From Kiloniellales bacterium (GTDB lineage: Bacteria; Pseudomonadota; Alphaproteobacteria; Kiloniellales; JAKSBE01): a stretch of DNA of 5,180 nucleotides. Below are positions 1 to 5,180 of the stretch, in pieces. A program made the translations under genes and the position numbers. A model generated the notes under the pieces. The model saw nothing but the letters and a program-made list of their open reading frames with translations, searched no databases and was not told the DNA's origin. The stretch's first letter is position 1, and the number at the start of each line of letters is the position of its first letter. The stretch spans positions 1 to 5,180 of the forward strand of contig JASJAL010000266.1 in assembly GCA_030067055.1 (NCBI GenBank). The letters are read 5' to 3'.

Positions 1-9
1 CCGCTGTCC

Positions 10-16
10 AGGAGGT
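10..16 (+). promoter_or_regulatory. Ribosome binding site of rplJ
   Basis: The heptamer AGGAGGT is a near-perfect Shine-Dalgarno sequence. It sits 5 bases before the GTG at 22, which supports that GTG as the true start. The rest of the rplJ leader, where L10 is known in E. coli to bind its own mRNA for autogenous repression, lies upstream of the window and cannot be judged. Confidence 0.9.
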
Positions 17-21
17 ACAGA

Positions 22-549
22 GTGGCCCTCAACCTGGAACAGAAAAAGGCCGTGGTGGCCGAGGTCAATCACGCGGCCAGCGGCGCTCTCTCGGCCATTG
101 CGGCCGAGTACCGGGGCTTGTCGGTCAGCGACATGACCCAGTTGCGTGCGGAGGCGCGGGACAAAGGTGTCTACCTGCGTGTCGTGAAGAACACGCTGGC
201 GCGTCGCGCCCTGGAAGGCACCGAGTTCGAATGCATGCGCGACGGCCTTGTCGGGCCGCTCATGCTGGCCTTCTCCCAGGAAGACCCCGGCGCGGCAGCC
301 AGACTGCTGGGCGATTTCTCGAAAGAGAAGGATCAGCTGGTGGTCACAATGGTCTCCGTAGGCGGGCGGCTCTACGAACCGAGCGAGCTTAAACGCCTGG
401 CAAGCCTGCCCACCAAAGACCAGGCCATCGGCATGCTGATGGGCGTCATGAAGGCGCCGATTGAGAAGTTCGTGCGGACTCTTGCGGAACCTCACGGCAA
501 GCTCGTTCGAACCATTGCCGCGATTCGCGACCAGAAGCAGGCTGCCTAG
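22..549 (+). CDS. rplJ: 50S ribosomal protein L10 (uL10), base of the L7/L12 stalk
   Basis: L10 binds 23S rRNA at the GTPase-associated centre and carries L7/L12 dimers on its C-terminal helix. In E. coli the L10-L12 complex also represses translation of its own mRNA. The 175-residue product matches proteobacterial L10 throughout: an N-terminal rRNA-binding domain with EYRGL (29-33), RVVKNTLARRA (53-63), GPLMLAFS (78-85) and DPGAAARLL (88-96), then a helical L12-binding tail from about residue 139 ending in RDQKQAA. The start is GTG, backed by a strong ribosome binding site and by the conserved opening ALNLEQK. It is 10 residues longer than E. coli L10 (165). The extra length falls in the tail, where KFVRTLA (149-155) and KLVRTIA (160-166) form a near repeat with an 11-residue period. 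rplL follows 42 bases downstream. Identification is secure. Confidence 0.98.
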   Translation: MALNLEQKKAVVAEVNHAASGALSAIAAEYRGLSVSDMTQLRAEARDKGVYLRVVKNTLARRALEGTEFECMRDGLVGPLMLAFSQEDPGAAARLLGDFSKEKDQLVVTMVSVGGRLYEPSELKRLASLPTKDQAIGMLMGVMKAPIEKFVRTLAEPHGKLVRTIAAIRDQKQAA

Positions 550-580
550 TCCGGACCAGTTTCTCACAAGTTTTAAGTTC

Positions 581-585
581 AGGAG
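581..585 (+). promoter_or_regulatory. Ribosome binding site of rplL
   Basis: AGGAG lies 6 bases before the ATG at 592, a good Shine-Dalgarno match at good spacing. An independent, efficient site fits the need to make several L7/L12 copies per L10. The rest of the 42-base rplJ-rplL gap is AT-richer than the surrounding DNA and shows no clear hairpin or promoter. Confidence 0.88.
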
Positions 586-591
586 TCAAAC

Positions 592-975
592 ATGGCTGTC
601 AGTAAAGAAGATATACTCGAAACCATCGCCAATATGAGCGTCATGGACGTGGTGGATCTGATCCAGGCGATGGAGGATAAGTTCGGAGTATCCGCAGCGG
701 CGCCGGTCGCTGTTGCGGCGGCACCGGCTGCGGGCGGCGCCGATGCCGCGGCTGCCGAGGAGCAGACGGAGTTCGACGTGGTCCTCGCCAGCTTCGGCTC
801 CAACAAAGTGTCTGTCATCAAGGCTGTTCGCGCCATGACCGGGCTCGGCCTGAAGGAAGCCAAGGAGGCTGTGGAAGGTGCGCCCACGACCGTCAAGGAA
901 GGCGTTCCCAAGGAGGAGGCCGAGGAGGCGAAGAAACAGCTCGAGGAGGCCGGCGCAACGGTCGAGGTCAAGTAA
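592..975 (+). CDS. rplL: 50S ribosomal protein L7/L12 (bL12)
   Basis: bL12 is the multicopy, flexible stalk protein that recruits and stimulates IF2, EF-Tu, EF-G and RF3 on the ribosome. The 127-residue product (E. coli about 121) has the three expected parts. Residues 1-33 are the helical N-terminal dimerisation and L10-binding domain, including [19 protein letters not shown]. Residues about 34-57 form a long, Ala/Pro/Gly-rich hinge ([15 protein letters not shown]). Residues about 58-127 are the compact C-terminal factor-binding domain, with TEFDVVL, the IKAVR segment and the [12 protein letters not shown] helix (84-95), ending in GATVEVK. The ATG start has a good ribosome binding site and matches the family N-terminus. 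It is the second gene of the L10-L12 pair, and its stop is followed by a 174-base structured gap before rpoB. Confidence 0.98.
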   Translation: MAVSKEDILETIANMSVMDVVDLIQAMEDKFGVSAAAPVAVAAAPAAGGADAAAAEEQTEFDVVLASFGSNKVSVIKAVRAMTGLGLKEAKEAVEGAPTTVKEGVPKEEAEEAKKQLEEAGATVEVK

Positions 976-1010
976 GCGGTTTTGCGGCTTCGGCTTCCTC
1001 TTAATCAAAC

Positions 1011-1041
1011 ACAGGCTGGTGGCGTTGAGTCACCCGCCTGT
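1011..1041 (+). other. RNA hairpin 1 in the rplL-rpoB gap
   Basis: ACAGGC (1011-1016) pairs with GCCTGT (1036-1041). After one T/C mismatch, GGTG (1018-1021) pairs with CACC (1031-1034), leaving a 9-base loop (1022-1030). No T-run follows, so it is not itself a terminator. It lies 10 bases before the attenuator hairpin. A role as an RNase III processing site, as known in this gap in E. coli, or as a folding partner of the attenuator is possible but only inferred. Confidence 0.5.
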
Positions 1042-1051
1042 CCCTGCTCGT

Positions 1052-1083
1052 ATGGCTGCCCGCATCGGGCTGCCATGTTTTTT
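1052..1083 (+). terminator. Intrinsic terminator-like attenuator between rplL and rpoB
   Basis: ATGGC (1052-1056) pairs with GCCAT (1072-1076). After a T/T mismatch, GCCC (1058-1061) pairs with GGGC (1067-1070) around a 5-base loop (1062-1066). One G follows, then six T's (1078-1083): the layout of a Rho-independent terminator. E. coli has a partial terminator in the same gap that lets only part of the transcription from rplKAJL enter rpoBC, and I infer the same role here. No convincing promoter lies between it and rpoB, so polymerase must read through some of the time; the internal mismatch and moderate stem fit a leaky terminator. Confidence 0.75.
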
Positions 1084-1084
1084 G

Positions 1085-1130
1085 GCGCCCGGAGGCCGGT
1101 CCGTATCGGCACGGGCGCGGTCCACCGGCC
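1085..1130 (+). other. GC-rich structured leader upstream of rpoB (hairpin or pseudoknot)
   Basis: Stem A is a perfect all-GC 7-bp pairing of GCGCCCG (1085-1091) with CGGGCGC (1112-1118). Inside it, GCCG (1095-1098) can pair with CGGC (1107-1110). Alternatively, stem B pairs GGCCGGT (1094-1100) with ACCGGCC (1124-1130), also 7 bp. Stem B starts inside the loop of A and ends outside it, so A and B together would make an H-type pseudoknot with connecting loops of 2, 11 and 5 bases. The structure ends 19 bases before the rpoB ATG. Possible roles are an RNase III site or control of rpoB translation. In GC-rich DNA, short complementary runs can arise by chance. Confidence 0.45.
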
Positions 1131-1138
1131 ATTCATGT

Positions 1139-1146
1139 GAGAGAGA
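1139..1146 (+). promoter_or_regulatory. Weak ribosome binding site of rpoB
   Basis: The purine run GAGAGAGA lies 3 bases before the ATG at 1150 and offers only short GAG matches to the Shine-Dalgarno consensus. It is much weaker than the sites of rplJ and rplL. The start is nevertheless clear: an in-frame TGA lies at 1138-1140, and the N-terminus of the product matches RpoB from its first residues. Confidence 0.55.
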
Positions 1147-1149
1147 CCC

Positions 1150-4100
1150 ATGGGCTATACCTTCACCGAGAAGAAGCGTATCCGCAAGGATTTTGGTAAG
1201 CGGCCCAGTATTCTGGACGTACCCTATCTGCTGGCCATCCAGATCGACTCCTACGAGCGCTTTCTGGAACCGGAAGACCTGGAGAACCCGCGGGACTACG
1301 GTCTCGGAGCTGCCTTCCGGTCCGTGTTTCCAATCGAGAGCTACTCGGGGAACGCGGCACTCGAGTACGTGAAATACCGTCTTGCGGATCCGGTCTTCGA
1401 CGTAAAGGAGTGCCAGCTGCGAGGCCAGACCTATGCTGCATCGCTTCGGGTGACCTTGCGCCTCGTCATCTACGACAAGGAGTCGAAGGGTAGCGAGAAA
1501 GTGGTGAAAGACATCAAGGAGCAGGAAGTCTACATGGGGGAGATCCCCCTGATGACGCCTAACGGGACCTTCATCATCAACGGCACCGAACGGGTCATCG
1601 TATCCCAGCTTCACCGCTCTCCGGGCGTGTTCTTTGAGCACGACAAGGGCAAGACGCACTCTTCGGGCAAGCTGCTGTTCTCGGCGCGCGTCATTCCGTA
1701 CCGCGGGTCCTGGCTGGATTTCGAGTTCGATCCCAAGGATTGTGTGTTCGTGCGTATCGACCGTCGCCGCAAGCTGCCGGCGACGATACTGCTACGCGCC
1801 CTCGGCTATCAGCCAGAAGACATCCTGGCCATGTTCTTCGATACTAATGCCTTCGATCTGGGCAAGAAGTTCATACGACTGCATCTGATTCCGGAGCGCA
1901 TGCGCGGCGACACGCTGAATTTCGACGTCAAGGACAAGGGCGGCAAAGTAATCGCCGAGGCTGGACGGCGCATCACCGCGCGCCATGTGCGACAAATACA
2001 GGAGCTCGGGCTCGAGAAGCTGGATGTGCCCGAGGAATACCTTATCGGCAAGATTCTCGCCCGGGACGTCATCGACAAGGGGACCGGCGAGGTGGCCGTT
2101 GCCGCTAACGACGAGATCACGCCCGAAGTTCTCGAGAAGCTGCGCGAGCTAGGCATCAAGAGCATTGAGACACTTTATATCAACGATTACGACCGCGGCC
2201 CCTACATCTCCGACACGCTGCGTATCGACCCGAGCCAGAGCGAGCTGGAGGCGCAGGTTGAAATATACCGCATGATGCGGCCCGGCGAGCCGCCGACAAA
2301 GGAAGCGGCGCAGACCTTGTTCAATAACCTTTTCTTCAGCTCGGATCGTTACGACCTGTCGCCGGTCGGGCGAATGAAATTCAACCGTCGCGTGGGCGGC
2401 GAGCGCGCCGTCGGCCCAGGTGTTCTCATCGATAACGAGTACTACATACGCAGCTACCTGGACGAGAAGGACGACAAGGCGTTTTCAGCGGTGGAACAAG
2501 CCAGGCACCCGGGGATCAAGCAGCTGCTCGACATCTACGCGGGCGAAGGCCGAAAACCGGTGACGACGTATGGTCAGGCCAAGGAGGTGCTACGCGACTG
2601 GGGCTCCGACATCATCGATGTCCTGAAGGTGCTCATCGACATCAAGAACGGCAAGGGCACCGTGGACGACATCGACCACCTGGGTAACCGCCGCATCCGC
2701 AGCGTGGGCGAAATGGCCGAGAACCAGTTTCGGGTTGGACTGGTACGCGTGGAGCGTGCCGTGAAGGAGCGCCTGAGTCTTGCCGAAGCCGAGGACCTCA
2801 TGCCCCAGGAGCTGATCAACGCCAAGCCGGTATCGGCCGTGATCAAGGAGTTCTTCGGTTCCAGTCAGCTCTCACAGTTCATGGACCAGAACAATCCGCT
2901 CTCGGAGGTGACCCACAAGCGGCGGGTATCGGCTCTGGGGCCAGGGGGCCTGACCCGCGAACGGGCCGGTTTCGAGGTTCGTGACGTGCACCCCACCCAC
3001 TACGGCCGCGTATGCCCCATCGAGACTCCGGAGGGGCCGAACATCGGCCTCATCAACTCGCTGGCGGCCTACGCTCGCACCAACGAATACGGTTTCCTCG
3101 AGACGCCGTACCGTAAGGTACAGGAGGGCGTTGTCACCGACGAGGTGTATTACCTGTCGGCAATCGAGGAAGGGCGATACGTCATTGCCCAAGCCAATGC
3201 GGCTCTCGATGAGAAAGGAAAGCTGACGGATGATCTCGTGTCCTGTCGGCACGAGAACGAGTTCGGCCTGTTTGCGCCGGAACGGGTGGAGTACATGGAT
3301 GTGTCGCCGAAGCAAATCGTGTCGGTGGCCGCGGCGCTCATCCCCTTCCTGGAGCACGACGACGCCAACCGAGCCTTGATGGGTTCGAACATGCAGCGCC
3401 AGGCTGTGCCGACTCTGGTGACGGAAAAACCGCTGATCGGCACCGGCATCGAACACACGGTGGCCATCGACTCGGGTGTCACCGTCGTCGCGAAGCGCGG
3501 GGGAGCCGTCGACTCTGTGGACGCAGGGCGCATCGTGGTGCGCGTCAACGACGAGGAGACCGAGCCGGGCGAGCCGGGTGTGGACATCTTCAACCTGACC
3601 AAGTACACCCGCTCCAACCAGAACACCTGCATCAACCAGAAACCACTGGTCAAGCCGGGTGACAGAATCGCTCGCGGCGACGTGCTCGCGGACGGCCCTT
3701 CAACAGACATGGGCGAGCTCGCCCTCGGCCAGAATCTGCTGGTCGCCTTCATGCCCTGGAACGGCTACAACTTCGAGGATTCGATTCTCATCTCCGAGCG
3801 CGTTGTCCAGGAGGACCGCTACACGACTATCCATATCGAGGAGCTGGTGTGTGTGTCCCGGGACACCAAGCTGGGGCCGGAGGAGATCACGGCGGATATC
3901 CCAAACGTAAGCGAGTCGGCCTTGGCCAAGCTGGACGAATCCGGAATCGTGTTCGTCGGCGCAGAGGTCAACCCGGGTGACATACTGGTGGGCAAAGTGA
4001 CACCCAAGGGTGAAACGCAGCTCACCCCTGAAGAGAAGCTCCTCCGCGCCATCTTCGGCGAGAAGGCTTCCGATGTGAAAGACACGTCGCTGCGGGTCCC

Positions 4101-5180
4101 GTCGGGTATGAACGGTACCGTGATCGACGTGCAGGTCTTCACCCGCGACGGGGTGGAAAAGGACGCCAGAGCCAAGCAGATCGAGGAGATGGAGCTGGCA
4201 AAGGTCAAGAAGGATTTGCGTGATCAGTTCAGGATCGTCGAGGACGACACGTATGCCCGCCTGGAGCGGGTGCTCGTTAACAAGCTGGCTGACGGTGGGC
4301 CAAGTGGCCTGAAGGCGGGGGCCAAGATCACCAAGAGCTATCTGACCGAATTGCCACGGGATAAATGGTTCGAGGTGCGTCCACGCAACGAAGCGGCCAC
4401 TAACCAGCTGGAGAGAGCGCGCGAGCAGCTGGAGCAGCAGCGCACGGCGCTCGACGAGCAGTACGAGATCAAGAAGGGCAAGCTTACCACCGGTGACGAT
4501 CTGGCGCCGGGTGTACTCAAGATGGTCAAGGTCTACCTGGCCGTCAAGCGGCGTGTGCAGCCCGGGGACAAGATGGCTGGACGGCACGGCAACAAGGGCG
4601 TCATATCCATGATCGTGCCCGTGGAGGACATGCCGTACATGGAGGATGGGACGCCCGTGGACATTGTCCTCAACCCGCTCGGTGTACCCTCACGTATGAA
4701 CGTGGGGCAGGTGCTGGAGACGCATTTGGGCTGGGCGTCCAAGCAGCTCGGCAAGAAGATCGGTCGATTGCTGGATGCGGATGCGAAGCTCTCTGAGATC
4801 CGCAAGCTCCTGGATCAGATCTACAACAAGTCCGGGGGGAAGGCCGAAGACCTCAAGAGTCTCTCCGATGAAGATGTCATCGAGCTCGCCCGCAACCTCT
4901 GTACTGGCGTACCGATGGCAACGCCCGTGTTCGACGGCGCCAGCGAGGACGAGATCAAAGACATGCTGGAGCTGGCGGGCCTGCCGCGCAGCGGCCAGAC
5001 CAAGCTGTTCGATGGCCGCACCGGGGACGCCTTCGACCGGCCGGTCACGGTTGGGTATATGTATATGTTGAAGCTGAACCATCTCGTTGATGACAAGATG
5101 CACGCGCGCTCAACCGGGCCATACAGCCTGGTCACTCAGCAGCCCCTGGGCGGAAAGGCGCAGTTCGGCGGTCAGCGTTT
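1150..5180 (+). CDS. rpoB: DNA-directed RNA polymerase subunit beta (3' end outside window)
   Basis: RpoB forms one jaw of the RNA polymerase active-site cleft. From 1150 the frame is open for 1343 codons plus 2 bases; by comparison with E. coli about 73 C-terminal residues, the last part of the clamp region, lie beyond the edge. Landmarks in order: [12 protein letters not shown] (8-19), [18 protein letters not shown] (145-162), [15 protein letters not shown] (183-197), SI1 within the lobe (about 232-356), the rifampicin region (570-596), [19 protein letters not shown] (614-632), NFEDSI with acidic E876 and D877 (E. coli E813/D814), SI2 (about 1001-1118), and the active-site lysines K1141 and K1149 in [13 protein letters not shown] (E. 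coli K1065/K1073). All landmarks are intact and no frameshift is seen. The unusual part is residues about 427-486, which replace three residues in Pseudomonas and E. coli. Projected full length is about 1416, against 1342 in E. coli. Expression probably depends on read-through of the upstream attenuator. Confidence 0.98.
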   Translation, partial: MGYTFTEKKRIRKDFGKRPSILDVPYLLAIQIDSYERFLEPEDLENPRDYGLGAAFRSVFPIESYSGNAALEYVKYRLADPVFDVKECQLRGQTYAASLRVTLRLVIYDKESKGSEKVVKDIKEQEVYMGEIPLMTPNGTFIINGTERVIVSQLHRSPGVFFEHDKGKTHSSGKLLFSARVIPYRGSWLDFEFDPKDCVFVRIDRRRKLPATILLRALGYQPEDILAMFFDTNAFDLGKKFIRLHLIPERMRGDTLNFDVKDKGGKVIAEAGRRITARHVRQIQELGLEKLDVPEEYLIGKILARDVIDKGTGEVAVAANDEITPEVLEKLRELGIKSIETLYINDYDRGPYISDTLRIDPSQSELEAQVEIYRMMRPGEPPTKEAAQTLFNNLFFSSDRYDLSPVGRMKFNRRVGGERAVGPGVLIDNEYYIRSYLDEKDDKAFSAVEQARHPGIKQLLDIYAGEGRKPVTTYGQAKEVLRDWGSDIIDVLKVLIDIKNGKGTVDDIDHLGNRRIRSVGEMAENQFRVGLVRVERAVKERLSLAEAEDLMPQELINAKPVSAVIKEFFGSSQLSQFMDQNNPLSEVTHKRRVSALGPGGLTRERAGFEVRDVHPTHYGRVCPIETPEGPNIGLINSLAAYARTNEYGFLETPYRKVQEGVVTDEVYYLSAIEEGRYVIAQANAALDEKGKLTDDLVSCRHENEFGLFAPERVEYMDVSPKQIVSVAAALIPFLEHDDANRALMGSNMQRQAVPTLVTEKPLIGTGIEHTVAIDSGVTVVAKRGGAVDSVDAGRIVVRVNDEETEPGEPGVDIFNLTKYTRSNQNTCINQKPLVKPGDRIARGDVLADGPSTDMGELALGQNLLVAFMPWNGYNFEDSILISERVVQEDRYTTIHIEELVCVSRDTKLGPEEITADIPNVSESALAKLDESGIVFVGAEVNPGDILVGKVTPKGETQLTPEEKLLRAIFGEKASDVKDTSLRVPSGMNGTVIDVQVFTRDGVEKDARAKQIEEMELAKVKKDLRDQFRIVEDDTYARLERVLVNKLADGGPSGLKAGAKITKSYLTELPRDKWFEVRPRNEAATNQLERAREQLEQQRTALDEQYEIKKGKLTTGDDLAPGVLKMVKVYLAVKRRVQPGDKMAGRHGNKGVISMIVPVEDMPYMEDGTPVDIVLNPLGVPSRMNVGQVLETHLGWASKQLGKKIGRLLDADAKLSEIRKLLDQIYNKSGGKAEDLKSLSDEDVIELARNLCTGVPMATPVFDGASEDEIKDMLELAGLPRSGQTKLFDGRTGDAFDRPVTVGYMYMLKLNHLVDDKMHARSTGPYSLVTQQPLGGKAQFGGQR
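2428..2607 (+). other. In-frame insertion in RpoB, end of the lobe domain (residues 427-486)
   Basis: The flanks are normal Rpo[16 protein letters not shown] before and [17 protein letters not shown] after. E. coli and Pseudomonas, as I recall them, have about three residues between these blocks (E. coli 421-423); here there are 60. The segment is hydrophilic and mixed-charge (11 D/E, 9 K/R), has five Tyr and one Trp and no Cys, and shows likely helical stretches ([30 protein letters not shown]). Its base composition resembles the rest of rpoB. It is too short for an intein and lacks intein splice residues. It may be a clade-specific indel; RpoB is known to vary by such inserts. Confidence 0.8.
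2857..2937 (+). other. Rifampicin resistance-determining region of rpoB, wild type
   Basis: This corresponds to E. coli RpoB residues 507-533, here residues 570-596 (offset +63). It reads [20 protein letters not shown] followed by KRRVSAL. The residues most often changed in resistant mutants are all in their sensitive form: Q576 (E. coli Q513), D579 (D516), H589 (H526), R592 (R529) and S594 (S531). The I-to-V and L/I-to-V differences from E. coli are also seen in Pseudomonas- or Xanthomonas-like RpoB. Sensitivity is inferred from the target sequence only. Confidence 0.9.

Noticed and set aside
579..1008. Two overlapping minus-strand open frames opposite rplL
   Set aside because: They are mirror frames of rplL. 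The Ser/Ala-rich and Leu/Arg-rich translations follow from the Ala-rich L12 codons and show no domain of their own.
1025..1053. Possible sigma-70 promoter for rpoB (TTGAGT, 17-base spacer, TCGTAT)
   Set aside because: The -35 is fair, but the -10 matches only three of six consensus bases. It also overlaps the hairpins, and any start would lie within the attenuator.
878..1372. Plus-strand open frame spanning the end of rplL, the gap and the start of rpoB
   Set aside because: The Arg/Ser/Pro-rich translation is typical of an out-of-frame reading of GC-rich DNA, and it overlaps two certain genes.
2428..2607. Intein or small mobile insertion as the explanation of the RpoB insert
   Set aside because: At 60 residues it is far too short for a splicing intein. 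It has no Cys, no terminal His-Asn, and no direct or inverted repeats that I can see at its edges.
3700..4587. Long open frame on the minus strand (295 codons) opposite rpoB, plus others such as 1030-1659, 2872-3456 and 4690-5103
   Set aside because: They lie antisense to strongly conserved rpoB codons in GC-rich DNA, where long chance frames are common. Their translations show no recognisable domain, and I saw no convincing ribosome binding sites.
5055..5066. AT-rich TATATGTATATG run resembling a -10 element
   Set aside because: It encodes the conserved RpoB segment GYMYML and has no matching -35, so it is explained by coding constraint.

Overview
This window is a segment of the core ribosomal protein/RNA polymerase operon (rplKAJL-rpoBC). 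All three genes lie on the + strand: rplJ (L10), rplL (L7/L12) and the first ~95% of rpoB (RNA polymerase beta subunit), which runs off the right edge. The GC-rich DNA and the sequences point to a gammaproteobacterium. RpoB starts with the [12 protein letters not shown] block and carries both large proteobacterial insertions (SI1 and SI2), and its SI2 resembles the Pseudomonas/Xanthomonas form more than the E. coli form. A purple-sulfur or other deep-branching, non-enteric gammaproteobacterium is my guess; I cannot name the genus.

Layout: 1-21 is the tail of the rplJ leader, with a strong ribosome binding site. rplJ (22-549) is followed by a 42-base gap and rplL (592-975). A 174-base gap (976-1149) then holds three consecutive RNA hairpins. 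The middle hairpin is followed by six T's and looks like the transcriptional attenuator that sets the ribosomal-protein to RNA-polymerase ratio in this operon in E. coli. rpoB starts at 1150 and stays open to 5180. No other genes, mobile elements, tRNAs, CRISPR arrays or foreign DNA are seen; the minus strand holds only chance open frames opposite these genes.

How the parts work together: L10 anchors L7/L12 dimers to form the ribosomal stalk that recruits translational GTPases. The two genes are adjacent, and rplL has its own good ribosome binding site, suited to the several L12 copies needed per L10. RNA polymerase is needed in smaller amounts, and the attenuator plus a weak rpoB ribosome binding site fit that lower demand.

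This is housekeeping sequence and I do not see a previously undescribed system. The points worth a second look are a ~57-60 residue in-frame insertion in RpoB that E. coli and Pseudomonas lack (as I recall those sequences), a 10-residue extension in the L12-binding tail of L10, and the structured rplL-rpoB leader, including a possible pseudoknot just upstream of rpoB. Comparisons with other species are from memory, not from a search.
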